This document shows, piece by piece, positions 33,043-42,961 of a stretch of 64,000 nucleotides of DNA. Position numbers and translations under genes: made by a program. The notes under the pieces are model-generated. The model ran no database searches and had not been told where the DNA came from. It was given only the letters and a program-made list of their open reading frames with translations. Position 1 is the first letter of the stretch. Each line of letters begins with the position of its first letter. The DNA is from Oscillospiraceae bacterium (GTDB taxonomy: Bacteria; Bacillota; Clostridia; Oscillospirales; Ruminococcaceae), in contig JAGZUF010000003.1 of the NCBI GenBank assembly GCA_018380115.1, forward strand, positions 1 through 64,000, read 5' to 3'.

Positions 33043-35508
33043 TCACATCGCCTGCACAGTACTGCCGGAAGCAGGCTCTGCCGCCGGCACGGTCTTTTTC
33101 CGCCGGGAAGGCTCTGTACCGCGCGGGCCCGCCTTTTTTACAGGCACAGCCTCCTGTTTCGGCAGCAAGGCTGTTTTCAGCACTTTCTCAAGCTGTGTCA
33201 CCGGCTTGAACACAAGCGCCTGCTTTACCGCCTCGTCCACTTCATACAAATCGGGGACATTCTCCTGCGGGATAAGCACCAGCGCCATACCTTCCCGGTA
33301 GGCTGCCATGCTTTTTTCTTTCAGGCCTCCAATTGGAAGCACCTGCCCATGCAGTGAAATTTCACCCGTCATGGCAACGTCAGAGCGCACCTTTCTGCCG
33401 GACAGGCAGGAGATAAGCGCCGTAGTGAGCGTAACGCCCGCACTGGGGCCGTCTTTCGGGATAGCCCCCTCCGGCGCATGGATATGGATATCCGCATTTT
33501 TGAACAATTCGGTGCCATATCCATATTCCTCCGCATGCGCTTTGGCATATGTGATGGCCAGCTTGGCACTCTCTTTCATCACTTCGCCCAGAGAGCCGGT
33601 CAGCTCCAGCTTGCCGGAACCGCCGTGCACCACCTGCACCTCAATGGGAAGTATCTCACCGCCCACACTTGTCCAGGCAAGGCCGTTGGCCACGCCCACT
33701 GTGTCTCTCCGGCTGAGGAAGGATGGCTTTACGCGGCGGGGCCCCAGCATAGGCTCAAGGTCTTTGGCCGTCACGGTCATAGCCTGTGCATCACCTGCGG
33801 CAATCACCTTTGCACACTTGCGAAGCACCTCGGTAATGGCCCTTTCCAGATTGCGCACGCCGGCCTCCTGCGTGTAACCGTCGATCAACCCATACAGCGC
33901 CGTGTTTGTCAGCTTCACTTTTCCCTTCAGGCCGGTGGCAAGAAGCTGTTTTGGAAGAAGATGGCGGCGGGCAATTTCAAATTTCTCCACACGGGTATAG
34001 CTGGAAAGCTCGATTACATCCATGCGGTCCAGAAGAGGGCGCGGGATTGTGTCCAATGTGTTTGCGGTGGTGATGAACAGCACGCCCGAAAGATCGAACG
34101 GCAGGTCGATATAATGGTCTTTGAATGCCACATTCTGCTCCGGGTCAAGCGCCTCCAGCAGAGCAGCCGCAGGGTCGCCTCGAAAATCGCTTGCCATTTT
34201 GTCCACTTCATCCAAGAGCAGAAGGGGGTTCGAGCTTTTAGACGAAATAATGGCGCTGATGATTTTGCCGGGCATAGCGCCGATATAGGTGCGCCGATGG
34301 CCGCGTATCTCGGCCTCGTCGCGCACGCCGCCCAAAGACATGCGCGCATATTTGCGCCCCAGGCAGGCAGCTATGCTGCGCGCAATAGAGGTTTTGCCCA
34401 CACCCGGCGGGCCTACAAGGCAGATGATCTGCCCCTTCACATCCGGCGCCAGCTTGCGCACTGCCAAAATCTCCAGAATGCGCTCCTTCACCTTTTTCAG
34501 GCCATAGTGCTCTTTGTCCAAAAGCTCCTGCGCCTTGCGGATATCCAGGTTATCTTCTGTTTTGGCCGCCCAGGGCAGTTCGAGGCAAGTGTCCAGATAA
34601 GTGCGGATTACCGCCGCCTCCTGTGTATTGCCCATCATTTTGGCAAGGCGCTCTACTTCCTTCAGAAGCTTTTCCTGCGCGTCCTTGGGCATGCCGCTGC
34701 TCTGAATTTTTTCCGCATATACCTTAGCGTCTTCGCTGGTATCCTCATAATCGTCCAATTCGCTGGAAATAGCGCGCATCTGCTCGCGCAGATAGTAATC
34801 GCGCTGGTTTTTGTCCATCTGCTCGTTTACTTTGTTCTGGATGTCCTTTTCGATGCGAAGTACCTTCACCTCGCGTTTGAGCACATCCAAAATCTTTTCC
34901 AGGCGCCCCAACATTGTGCCCTCGTCAAGAAGAGCCTGCTTCTCCGCATATTTCAAAAGAAGGTTGGCGGGAATGTAGTCGCACAGAAATCTGGCGTCTT
35001 CACTGCGCAGAATGGTAAACACTACATCCTTGGAAAGACGCGGCGTAAGGGCCAAATATTCTTCAAACGCCTCTTTGATGCTGCGCAGCAGCGCCTCTGC
35101 CCGCGCGGGCTCCGCCGTTTTTACGCCGCGCAAAGGCGCGGCCTTCGTGGCCGCAAGCAGAAAGCGGCCGCTGGAATCCAGCGTCAGCAGCTTGGCACGA
35201 TATTTGCCCTCTACCAGCACCTTGACCAATTCGTCGGAGACGCGCAGCACCTGTTTCACTTCCGCCACAACGCCGTAGTGCGAAAGGTCTTTGAAAGAAG
35301 GCTCCTCCGTGTCAATATCCTGCTGTGCAGTGAGAAATACTGCATTGCTGTTGCCGATGGCCCATTCTATAGCGGCGATAGATTTCTTTCTGCCCACTTC
35401 AAAATGGATGACATTGCCCGGAAATACCACCAGCCCGCGCAGCGCTATGGCCGGCAGGCGAAGGATATCGGCATTTTTATCTAAAATAATTTTTACTTTT
35501 TCTGCCAT
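33043..35508 (-). CDS. lon: ATP-dependent protease Lon
   Basis: 821 aa. An N-terminal LON substrate-binding domain (LPAIALRGLVVFPGNVIHFEV), coiled-coil region, AAA+ module with Walker A GPPGVGKTS and Walker B LLLLDEVDK, and a C-terminal protease domain with catalytic Ser in PKDGPSAGVTL and Lys about 43 residues on in GGLKEKSMAA. The tail (about 35 residues, basic and Ala/Pro-rich) is longer than usual. ATG 35508 follows AAAGGAAC; the frame to 35733 is not supported. It degrades misfolded and regulatory proteins; clpX, clpP and tig lie upstream. Confidence 0.97.
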   Translation of the reverse strand: MAEKVKIILDKNADILRLPAIALRGLVVFPGNVIHFEVGRKKSIAAIEWAIGNSNAVFLTAQQDIDTEEPSFKDLSHYGVVAEVKQVLRVSDELVKVLVEGKYRAKLLTLDSSGRFLLAATKAAPLRGVKTAEPARAEALLRSIKEAFEEYLALTPRLSKDVVFTILRSEDARFLCDYIPANLLLKYAEKQALLDEGTMLGRLEKILDVLKREVKVLRIEKDIQNKVNEQMDKNQRDYYLREQMRAISSELDDYEDTSEDAKVYAEKIQSSGMPKDAQEKLLKEVERLAKMMGNTQEAAVIRTYLDTCLELPWAAKTEDNLDIRKAQELLDKEHYGLKKVKERILEILAVRKLAPDVKGQIICLVGPPGVGKTSIARSIAACLGRKYARMSLGGVRDEAEIRGHRRTYIGAMPGKIISAIISSKSSNPLLLLDEVDKMASDFRGDPAAALLEALDPEQNVAFKDHYIDLPFDLSGVLFITTANTLDTIPRPLLDRMDVIELSSYTRVEKFEIARRHLLPKQLLATGLKGKVKLTNTALYGLIDGYTQEAGVRNLERAITEVLRKCAKVIAAGDAQAMTVTAKDLEPMLGPRRVKPSFLSRRDTVGVANGLAWTSVGGEILPIEVQVVHGGSGKLELTGSLGEVMKESAKLAITYAKAHAEEYGYGTELFKNADIHIHAPEGAIPKDGPSAGVTLTTALISCLSGRKVRSDVAMTGEISLHGQVLPIGGLKEKSMAAYREGMALVLIPQENVPDLYEVDEAVKQALVFKPVTQLEKVLKTALLPKQEAVPVKKAGPRGTEPSRRKKTVPAAEPASGSTVQAM

Positions 35509-35828
35509 GATAAAATATTGTTCCTTTCCCGGGGCGCCTCCCGCACACAAAATATAAGGCAGTATGCAGTGCAAGCGCCCCGAAACCACGGTATACAGCA
35601 CCCTGATAAACGTGTCTTCAGGGCACAAAAAAATATAATCACTGCTCACCATTTGCAAAAGTACCCGGACGCCAGCATCAACATGCCGCCGCACACCGGT
35701 CCCTCTCATACTGGTATTAAATATTATATACAAAATTTATGTGAAATTCAATGTAAAAATCACCTGCTCCCTGCAGGTATATAAGCGCATACGGCCGGGC
35801 AGGCGCCCAGCCGTATGCATGTAGTTTG

Positions 35829-37145
35829 TTACATTCTGTGTTCTGCGGCCGCGGCTGCCTGATAGCGCACACGCGGTACCCCGTGCTCTACCATTGGGCT
35901 GCCGCCCTCTACGGTGTCTTTTGTCACTGTCACTTTGGAAATGGTGTCGTCACTGGGGATATCAAACATCACGCCAATCAACGCCTGCTCCATCACACTG
36001 CGAAGGCCGCGTGCGCCGCTTTTCAGCGCGATGGTTTTTTTCGCAATGGCATGCAGGGCATCGTCGGTGATCTCCAGCTCTACATGATCCAGCCCCATCA
36101 GGGCCTGATACTGCTTCACAAGGCTGTTCTTGGGCTCCTTCAGAACACGCACCAGCGCGTCCTCATCCAGAGGGTCCAGCACAGTGACGACCGGAATACG
36201 GCCCACCAGTTCCGGAATAAGCCCAAAGCGCACCAGGTCGTGCGGCTCCACAAGACGCAGCAGGTTTTGACGGTTTTCCTCCGGTTTTTCACGCAGCTTT
36301 GCGCCAAAGCCCAGCGCCGAATCGTCCGTGCGCTTCTGAATATGCTTTTCTAAGCCATCGAAGGCCCCGCCGCAGATAAACAGGATATTTTTTGTGTCTA
36401 TCTGAATAAACTCCTGCTGCGGGTGCTTACGGCCGCCGTTAGGCGGCACATTGCTCACCGTTCCCTCCAAAATCTTCAAAAGCGCCTGCTGAACGCCCTC
36501 GCCTCCCACATCGCGCGTGATAGAGGGGTTTTCGCTTTTGCGTGTGATTTTATCTATCTCGTCAATGTAAATAATCCCCTTCTGCGCGCGTTCCACATCA
36601 AAATCGGCCGCCTGAATAAGCTTGAGCAGAATATTCTCCACGTCCTCGCCCACATAGCCTGCCTCCGTCAGCGTGGTAGCATCCGCAATGGCAAACGGTA
36701 CATTCAGCATCTTCGCCAATGTCTGGGCCAGCAGCGTCTTGCCCACGCCGGAAGGGCCCAAAAGCAGCACGTTGCTCTTCTGCAGCTCCACATCTGTCTT
36801 TTCCGAGGAAAGAATACGCTTATAGTGATTATAAACAGATACGGCCAGCACGGTCTTTGCAGCGTCCTGCCCAATCACATACTGGTCAAGCCCGGCCTTG
36901 ATTTGCGCGGGGGTAAGCACATTGATCTGCTCTTCCGCTTTTGAGGGCTGCGCGCGGCGCCTGCCGGCACGGGGCTTCGGCTGGTGTACGTCAATGCCCT
37001 CTTCCCCAAGAAGAGAGGCGCACAGCTCGATGCACTCGTTGCAGATATTCACGCCCGGGCCGATGATCATGCGCTCTACTTCATCCTGCGATTTTCCGCA
37101 GAAATTACACAGCAGCGGTTTATCTTTATTGTTCTGATTCGCCAT
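35829..37145 (-). CDS. clpX: ClpXP protease ATPase subunit ClpX
   Basis: 438 aa. N-terminal zinc-binding domain with CNFCGKSQDEV and CNECIELC, AAA+ core with GPSGVGKTLLAQTLA and IIYIDEIDK, and the ClpP-contact loop LIGF-like segment in ALIGVMFDIPS near the C-terminus. It recognises and unfolds substrates for ClpP, whose gene is 10 bases upstream in the same direction. Confidence 0.97.
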   Translation of the reverse strand: MANQNNKDKPLLCNFCGKSQDEVERMIIGPGVNICNECIELCASLLGEEGIDVHQPKPRAGRRRAQPSKAEEQINVLTPAQIKAGLDQYVIGQDAAKTVLAVSVYNHYKRILSSEKTDVELQKSNVLLLGPSGVGKTLLAQTLAKMLNVPFAIADATTLTEAGYVGEDVENILLKLIQAADFDVERAQKGIIYIDEIDKITRKSENPSITRDVGGEGVQQALLKILEGTVSNVPPNGGRKHPQQEFIQIDTKNILFICGGAFDGLEKHIQKRTDDSALGFGAKLREKPEENRQNLLRLVEPHDLVRFGLIPELVGRIPVVTVLDPLDEDALVRVLKEPKNSLVKQYQALMGLDHVELEITDDALHAIAKKTIALKSGARGLRSVMEQALIGVMFDIPSDDTISKVTVTKDTVEGGSPMVEHGVPRVRYQAAAAAEHRM

Positions 37146-37155
37146 ATCGGTTCCC

Positions 37156-37749
37156 TTATCGTTGTGTGATCACTTCGTCAATGAGGCCGTAAGCCTTGGC
37201 TTCTTCAGCCGTCATATAATTATCTCGCTCGGTATCCTGTTCGATGCGCTCTATCGGCTGGCCCGTGCACGCGGAAAGGATGCCGTTCAGCTTGCTGCGC
37301 GTGCGCACAAGGTGGTCGGCATGAATCTTGATATCCGTCGCCTGCCCCTGCAGGCCCACTTGCCCGCCGATAAGCGGCTGATGAATGAGTATCTCGCTGT
37401 TCGGCAGCGCAAGGCGCTTGCCCTTTGTTCCGGCCGCCAGCAGCACGGATGCCATAGAGGCAGCCATACCCACACAGATGGTAGAAACATCGCACTTGAT
37501 ATAGCGCATGGTGTCGTAAATAGCCATACCGTCGGTAATGGAACCGCCCGGGCTGTTGATATAAAAGCTGATGTCTTTTTCAGGGTCCTGCCCTTCCAAA
37601 TACAGAAGCTGCGCCACCACCAGGCTTGCCGTGGTGCTATTTACGTCCTCGCTCAGCATGACGATGCGGTCGTTCAACAAGCGGGAAAAGATATCGTAGG
37701 ACCGCTCTCCCCTCGCTGTCTGCTCAATGACATAGGGCACAAGGCTCAT
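37156..37749 (-). CDS. clpP: ATP-dependent Clp protease proteolytic subunit
   Basis: 197 aa serine peptidase. Catalytic Ser in GMAASMASVLL, His in ILIHQPLIGG, and Asp in ERDNYMTAEEA region. N-terminal MSLVPYVIEQTARGERSYDI is typical. AAGGAGG precedes ATG 37749. The order tig-clpP-clpX-lon matches the common bacterial arrangement. Confidence 0.97.
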   Translation of the reverse strand: MSLVPYVIEQTARGERSYDIFSRLLNDRIVMLSEDVNSTTASLVVAQLLYLEGQDPEKDISFYINSPGGSITDGMAIYDTMRYIKCDVSTICVGMAASMASVLLAAGTKGKRLALPNSEILIHQPLIGGQVGLQGQATDIKIHADHLVRTRSKLNGILSACTGQPIERIEQDTERDNYMTAEEAKAYGLIDEVITQR

Positions 37750-37843
37750 AAGGGAATATCCTCCTTATTTGGTAATGTATGAGATGACCGATACGCCTGG
37801 CCAAAGCCTGCGTATCGGTCACCGTTCGACAGACTACTGCCTT

Positions 37844-39148
37844 TTACTCGCCTTTCTTTTCAGCTTTCTTGGCAGTGATCTCAGCCTTCGATTTAATAAA
37901 GTCGATTGCCTTGTTCACAGCAAGGTCTTTCTTCACTTCAGCCACAGGAATGATGCTGCGCACTTTTTCCACTTCCATTTTGTAAGTGTCGGCAATGCGC
38001 TTCACTTCATTCTCAAAATCTTCCTCGCTGGCCTCGATGTTTTCTGCTTTGGCAACGGCCTCCAGCGCAAGACGCATTTTCACTTGCTTCTCAGCCTGCT
38101 CCTTGAAGCCCTCGCGGAACTTTGCCTCATCGCCGCCGATATATTTGAGATAATCGGCAAGGCGCAAGCCCTGCTGGCTGAGACGGTAATCGAAATCGCG
38201 CACCATCTCGTCGATGCGTGTTTCAATCATGACAGGGGGGATGTCGCCCTCCAGCGTGGCGACAAGCTGGTCCACCAGAGTGTTCTCCACTTCCAGTTCA
38301 GCCTGCTTTTCAGCAGACTCCTCCATATTCTTGCGGATGCTGGCCTTGAACTCCTCTAATGTATCGTATTCTGAAACATCCTTGGCAAATTCATCGTCTG
38401 CCGCGGGCAGTTCCTTATACTGCACCTCGTTCAGCTTCACCTTGAACACTGCGGCCTTACCTGCAAGCTCTTTGGCATGATAATCTTCCGGGAAGGTGAC
38501 ATTCACATCAAACTCTTCACCCGCTTCATGGCCTGCAACCTGCTCTTCAAAACCGGGAATGAACTGGCCGGACCCCAGCGTAAGAGAGAAATGCTCGCCC
38601 TTGCCGCCGTCAAAAGCCTCGCCATCTACAAAGCCTTCGAAATCAATATCCGTGATGTCGCCGTCCTGCGCTTTGCCCTCGCGCGCCACCAGGCGGGCAT
38701 TGCGCTCGCGCAGGCGGTCCACCTCGGCATCCACCGCGGCGTCCTCTACAGTATTGGCGGCCTTTTCTGCTTTCAAACCGATGTAATTGCCCACTTTCAT
38801 TTCAGGCTTCACCGTCACGACCGCTTTCAGTACAACGCCGTCCGCCGTATTCATCGAAACGATATCCACCTCCGGGCGGTCTACCGGTTCGATACCGCTG
38901 GCCTCTACCGCCTTATCGTATTCGGCGGGGAACAAATCGTTCACCGCGGAATACTGGAACACATCCTCACCATACATCTTTTCAATCATATGGCGGGGCG
39001 CCTTGCCCTTGCGGAAGCCGGGAATATTGTATTTGCCAGCCTCGCGCTTATACGCCTTGGCAATGGCATCGTTGAACGAGGCCGCATCGATAGAGAACTG
39101 CAGCTCGTGCTGGTTTTTTTCAAGCTTTTCACTTTTTACGAGATTCAT
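37844..39148 (-). CDS. tig: Trigger factor
   Basis: 434 aa ribosome-associated chaperone and prolyl isomerase. The ribosome-binding signature GFRKGKAPRHMIEKMYG is at about residues 44-60. The FKBP-like domain includes DGDITDIDFEGFVDG and FIPGFEEQVAGHEAGE. The C-terminal domain is long and helical, ending in a lysine-rich tail. GGAGGAAACG precedes ATG 39148. First gene of the tig-clpP-clpX-lon-engB run. Confidence 0.97.
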   Translation of the reverse strand: MNLVKSEKLEKNQHELQFSIDAASFNDAIAKAYKREAGKYNIPGFRKGKAPRHMIEKMYGEDVFQYSAVNDLFPAEYDKAVEASGIEPVDRPEVDIVSMNTADGVVLKAVVTVKPEMKVGNYIGLKAEKAANTVEDAAVDAEVDRLRERNARLVAREGKAQDGDITDIDFEGFVDGEAFDGGKGEHFSLTLGSGQFIPGFEEQVAGHEAGEEFDVNVTFPEDYHAKELAGKAAVFKVKLNEVQYKELPAADDEFAKDVSEYDTLEEFKASIRKNMEESAEKQAELEVENTLVDQLVATLEGDIPPVMIETRIDEMVRDFDYRLSQQGLRLADYLKYIGGDEAKFREGFKEQAEKQVKMRLALEAVAKAENIEASEEDFENEVKRIADTYKMEVEKVRSIIPVAEVKKDLAVNKAIDFIKSKAEITAKKAEKKGE

Positions 39149-39221
39149 TTCGTTTCCTCCATTAAATGAAACTTACAAATAAAGATTATACCATACAAAT
39201 CCAAGGATTTCCACACAGAAT

Positions 39222-39917
39222 TCAAATTTTGTAAGGGTAAAATTGCAGCGCATCCGCGCTGATCAGGCGGTATTCCACCCCTTCCACATTTCCCTGCACA
39301 GCCCGGCGGATGGCTGCAGCGTGCAGATGGCCGTAAAAGCATCGTTTCACGCCGTACTGTGCCATTGCATCCAGCATTTCCCGCGCAGCGCCGCCTGCAT
39401 ATATGGGCGGGTAATGCAGCACCGCCACCCGTTCGGCAAATGGAAACTGCTTGTGCGCATAGGCAAGCGAAGCACGAAGGCGGCCCACCTCCCTTGCATA
39501 CACCTTGCCGCTGTGGGCATCCGGCTGGCCGGCCAGCCAGCCGCGCGTACCGCACAGCGCAATATTTTCTTTCTCACACAGAATGCTCCGGTTATGCAGG
39601 ACAGAAAATGTGTGAAGGCCGTTCGTCTCAAAAAATTCAGCCATTTTAGAGGCTGTAGTCCACCAGTAGTCATGGTTGCCCTTGAGCAGCACCTTTCGGC
39701 CCGGAAGCGCTTCCAAAAAGCGGAAGTCTGCCAGGGCCTCCTCCAGCTTCATGCCCCAGGAGGTGTCACCCGCAAGCAGCACGGTGTCCTGCGGCGCCAC
39801 CAGGGCGCGCCAGCTTTTTTCAAGCCGCGGCACATAATCCTGCCAGCCCTGAAACACATCCATGGGCTTTTCGCAGCCCAGCGAAAGGTGAAGGTCTCCG
39901 ATGATAAAAACTGCCAT
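39222..39917 (-). CDS. Metallophosphoesterase
   Basis: 231 aa calcineurin-like phosphoesterase. Metal-binding blocks are complete: IGDLHL (residues 6-11), AGDTSWG, KGNHDYWW, VLHYPPI and YGHLHAAA. The protein is cytosolic, with no signal peptide. This family (often annotated as predicted phosphohydrolase, near tig in Clostridia) has no proven substrate. Confidence 0.88.
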   Translation of the reverse strand: MAVFIIGDLHLSLGCEKPMDVFQGWQDYVPRLEKSWRALVAPQDTVLLAGDTSWGMKLEEALADFRFLEALPGRKVLLKGNHDYWWTTASKMAEFFETNGLHTFSVLHNRSILCEKENIALCGTRGWLAGQPDAHSGKVYAREVGRLRASLAYAHKQFPFAERVAVLHYPPIYAGGAAREMLDAMAQYGVKRCFYGHLHAAAIRRAVQGNVEGVEYRLISADALQFYPYKI

Positions 39918-39979
39918 ATACTCCCTCGAAATATGCCCCCCGTGCCGGGAAATACTAATACCGCAAAGGAGGCGAAAGC

Positions 39980-40138
39980 ATGGAAAATGAAAAGATTTTG
40001 AAGGGCATCTGCTGTGAAGTGAAAAACTGTGTGCACAACAACGGCAACTGCTGCTGCACGGCCGATTCCATCAAGGTAAAAAACCGCATGGCTGTTCTGG
40101 GCGAAGAAACCATGTGCGAAACGTTCGAAGAGCTGTAA
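39980..40138 (+). CDS. DUF1540-domain mini-protein
   Basis: 52 aa, cysteine-rich: KGICCEVKNCVHNNGNCCC, then TADSIKV and ETMCETFEEL. The CxVxxCxxNxxxxCxAxxIxV pattern is that of DUF1540, common in spore-forming Clostridia and presumed to bind metal; function unknown. AAAGGAGG at 39965-39972 lies 7 bases before the ATG, which makes the gene convincing despite its size. It is divergent from the metallophosphoesterase and is followed by a terminator. Confidence 0.9.
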   Translation: MENEKILKGICCEVKNCVHNNGNCCCTADSIKVKNRMAVLGEETMCETFEEL

Positions 40139-40158
40139 AAAAGCTTTTCAAAGCTTTT

Positions 40159-40189
40159 GGGCGTCCTCTTGTGCGGGCGCCCTCTTTTT
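40159..40189 (+). terminator. Terminator after the DUF1540 gene
   Basis: GGGCG pairs with CGCCC around a 14-base loop, followed by TCTTTTT. An AT-rich palindrome (AAAAGCTTTTCAAAGCTTTT, 40139-40158) lies just before and may serve the converging thrC transcript. Confidence 0.75.
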
Positions 40190-40192
40190 GCG

Positions 40193-41647
40193 TTACAGCA
40201 GTCTGGCCGCCTGTGCCACACCGTCTTTTTCTATTACACAATCAAAGCGCACAGGCTTGTCCCGCAGGCATGCCAGGCTCTGCGGCACGGCCAGCCCCGT
40301 CACCGAGGCAAGCATATGCATGGCCTCGAACTCATCCTCCGGCACAGCCCGCCCAAGCGCTGTCAAAACTGCCGATGGAAATTTATACGGGCTTGCTGTG
40401 CTGAGCACCACACACGGCACACCGCCGCGCATATTCCGGCACGCCGCTCCGTAAGCCACCGCCGTGTGAGGGTCCATCAAATAGCCGGTGCGGTGCCACA
40501 CGTCCCCCAATGTCTGCGCGGCAGCGGTGTCGTCCGCACTGGTGCAGGCAAAATCCTGCCGGATGCGGCACAGCACCGCCTGCGGCACCTCGTAGCGTCC
40601 AGCCTGCGCCAGCGCCTGCATCCATCCGGAAACCTTGCCGCTGTCCTGCGTCACATGATATAAAAGCCGCTCCAGGTTCGAGGATACAAGGATATCCATG
40701 GAAGGCGATGAGGTCTTGTAAAACGGACGCTTCGCATCATACACGCCTGTGGAGAGGAATTGCGTAAGCACGTCGTTCCTGTTTGAGGCGCACACCAGCC
40801 GCCCCACAGGCAGGCCCATCTGCTTTGCATACCAGCCTGCCAGAATATCTCCAAAATTGCCTGTCGGCACGCAAAAATCCACCGCTGCGCCGTCCGGCAC
40901 CTTCCCTGCCTGCACAAGCTGTGCGTAGCAGTAAAAGTAATAGACAATCTGCGGCACAAGGCGCCCCCAGTTGATAGAGTTTGCGCTGGAAAGGGCGGTT
41001 TGATGGGCAGCCAGCCACCCGCGCAGTTCTTCGCTGGCAAAAGCGCGCTTCACGCCCGTCTGCGCATCGTCAAAATTGCCGCGTATTGCATATACAGCCA
41101 CATTTTCCCCTTCCTGCGTAACCATTTGCAGGCGCTGCACCTCGCTGGTGCCGTGACTGGGGTAGAACACCGCTATTTTGATGCCCGGCAGCCCGGCAAA
41201 GCCCGCCAGCGCCGCTTTGCCAGTGTCGCCGGAGGTAGCCACCAGAATCTCAGTGGTACGGGTATCGCCCAATATGCGTTTTGCCTCTACCAGCAGGCGG
41301 GGCATCAGTTGAAGCGCATAATCCTTGAAGGCACAGGTAGGGCCGTGCCACAACTCAAGCGCATAGAGCCCCTCCTCTACCGGGCGGACATATCCGGCCC
41401 TGCCGGCAAACCCGGTGCCGTACACCTCCTGCGCGGCCCCAAGCAGAAACTCCGGCGCATATTCCTCCAAAAACAGGCCCAGCACCTTAGCCGCCGTCTG
41501 CGCATAACTGAGGCCGTATACCTCCTGTGCGCGAAGCGAAGGTATCTTGCACGGCACATACAGTCCGCCGTCGGGCGCAATGCCGCGCACGATGGCCTCG
41601 GCCGCACCGGCAAGCGGCGCGCTGCCGCGTGTGGAACGGTATTTCAC
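40193..41647 (-). CDS. thrC: Threonine synthase
   Basis: 484 aa PLP enzyme converting O-phosphohomoserine to threonine. N-terminal MKYRSTRGSAPL and the GGLYVP segment are typical of the longer bacterial/yeast type. The PLP lysine is in HGPTCAFKDYALQ, and the phosphate-binding loop is ATSGDTGKAAL. Start is GTG at 41647 after GGGGGAG. It draws on the same aspartate semialdehyde pool as dapA but stands alone here; hom and thrB are not in the window. Confidence 0.95.
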   Translation of the reverse strand: MKYRSTRGSAPLAGAAEAIVRGIAPDGGLYVPCKIPSLRAQEVYGLSYAQTAAKVLGLFLEEYAPEFLLGAAQEVYGTGFAGRAGYVRPVEEGLYALELWHGPTCAFKDYALQLMPRLLVEAKRILGDTRTTEILVATSGDTGKAALAGFAGLPGIKIAVFYPSHGTSEVQRLQMVTQEGENVAVYAIRGNFDDAQTGVKRAFASEELRGWLAAHQTALSSANSINWGRLVPQIVYYFYCYAQLVQAGKVPDGAAVDFCVPTGNFGDILAGWYAKQMGLPVGRLVCASNRNDVLTQFLSTGVYDAKRPFYKTSSPSMDILVSSNLERLLYHVTQDSGKVSGWMQALAQAGRYEVPQAVLCRIRQDFACTSADDTAAAQTLGDVWHRTGYLMDPHTAVAYGAACRNMRGGVPCVVLSTASPYKFPSAVLTALGRAVPEDEFEAMHMLASVTGLAVPQSLACLRDKPVRFDCVIEKDGVAQAARLL

Positions 41648-41662
41648 TTTCCAACTCCCCCT

Positions 41663-42592
41663 TTATGGCCACATGCGCCTGAAAAAGCGTGCGGCATTTT
41701 CAAAAAACACACCGTCAAGCAGTGTTTTACTGTAATATTTCAAAAGGGCTTCATACAGCGCGGGCATCCCGGAAATATCACGGATATCCCGCGGCACTTG
41801 CGCCCCATCAAAATCTGTTCCAAAGCACAGGACATTTTGTGCACCGAGCTCAAAAAACGCCTCCATATGGCGGCGAATATCCTCCGCGCCAGCACTGGCC
41901 GCATTCTCAGACAAGAATGCACTGCACAAATTCAGCCCTATCAGGCCGCCGCGGGCCGTCACCTCGCGTATCTGGGCATCTGTAAGGTTGCGGCAATGGC
42001 CGTTCTGGCTGCGCGCATTGGAATGCGTGGCCACCAGCGGGCCGTCCGTTAGGGCGAACAACTCGGCTGTCCCTTCATCGGAAAGATGAGAGATATCCGG
42101 CACAATGCCGTATTCCGGCAGCTTTTTCACCACTTCACGGCCAAACGGCTTTAGTCGTCCGCCTGCAAGGCTGCCATATCCCAGTTCATTTTCTCCAAAC
42201 CATGTAAGCGTCAAAAAGCGCACGCCGTCACGCCGAAAAATTTCCAGGCGGGAAATATCTCCCTCCAGCGCCGCGCCGTTCTCTACGCTCAGGATGGCAG
42301 CCCGCTGCCCGCAGGCGAAAGCGGCGGAAAGCGCCGCGCCGTCCGCACAGGGCCGCACCTGCTGCGCGCACTGTTTCATTTGACAAAGAAAAACATCGCG
42401 CTGGCGCTCATAACAGGCAAAGGCGCCCTTCCCGTTTTGAGCGTCCGGCACAAAGCAGGCATACACCTGTGCCCATCGGCCAAAGGCCGAAGCTTTTTTC
42501 AGGCTGACGTGGCAGCCCGGCGCATCCCACAGGCTGCCGCCGCTTTGCATAAGCTGTGTCAGGGTATCGCAGTGAAGGTCGAAAAAATCCAT
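41663..42592 (-). CDS. Membrane dipeptidase (peptidase M19)
   Basis: 309 aa zinc dipeptidase of the renal dipeptidase family. Metal ligands: HCD in FFDLHCDTLT, Glu in the SVENGAALEG segment, His in IVPDISHLSDEG and in TIATHSNAR-like VATHSNARSQ, and a final Asp in CFGTDFDGAQVP. It probably cleaves dipeptides, including D-containing ones from the cell wall. ATG 42592 follows AAAGGGG. Confidence 0.92.
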   Translation of the reverse strand: MDFFDLHCDTLTQLMQSGGSLWDAPGCHVSLKKASAFGRWAQVYACFVPDAQNGKGAFACYERQRDVFLCQMKQCAQQVRPCADGAALSAAFACGQRAAILSVENGAALEGDISRLEIFRRDGVRFLTLTWFGENELGYGSLAGGRLKPFGREVVKKLPEYGIVPDISHLSDEGTAELFALTDGPLVATHSNARSQNGHCRNLTDAQIREVTARGGLIGLNLCSAFLSENAASAGAEDIRRHMEAFFELGAQNVLCFGTDFDGAQVPRDIRDISGMPALYEALLKYYSKTLLDGVFFENAARFFRRMWP

Positions 42593-42607
42593 TTGCAAGC
42601 CCCTTTC

Positions 42608-42961
42608 TCAGAATGAAAATGCATTTTCGATACAGCGAAACAAAAAATTTCCTTCCTGCCATATCACTTCCGCCACGTCAAAACGCATCTCCGCTTCCCT
42701 GCCCAGCTGCACGGCCACATAGTGCTGGGCGGCCAGCATCACGCGCCGCCTTTTGGCGGCCGTCACCGCCTCGCGAGGGGCATACGGGCCGCCGCTGCGC
42801 GCCTTTACCTCACAAAATACATAAAGGCCGCCCTTTTGGGCAATCACATCCACCTCTCCCATGCGGGTACGGTAGTTCATTTCCAGCACGGTATAACCGT
42901 TTTTTTCATAATACCGCCGGGCCAGCGCCTCGCCCTTCCTGCCGAGCTCTTTTGCGTCCAT
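42608..42961 (-). CDS. yraN: UPF0102 family protein YraN
   Basis: 117 aa, a restriction-endonuclease-like fold: KELGRKGEALARRYYEKNGY, then EMNYRTRMGEVDVIAQKGG and VFCEVKARSG. The E-x-D-EVK nuclease residues are all visible. Function is unproven, with a Holliday-junction resolvase-like role proposed. The ATG overlaps the rnhB stop codon, as is common for this gene pair. Confidence 0.93.
   Translation of the reverse strand: MDAKELGRKGEALARRYYEKNGYTVLEMNYRTRMGEVDVIAQKGGLYVFCEVKARSGGPYAPREAVTAAKRRRVMLAAQHYVAVQLGREAEMRFDVAEVIWQEGNFLFRCIENAFSF

Noticed and set aside
33478..35484. 668-codon open frame on the plus strand opposite lon
   Set aside because: It is the antisense shadow of a well-conserved Lon protein; no ribosome binding site or recognisable domain.
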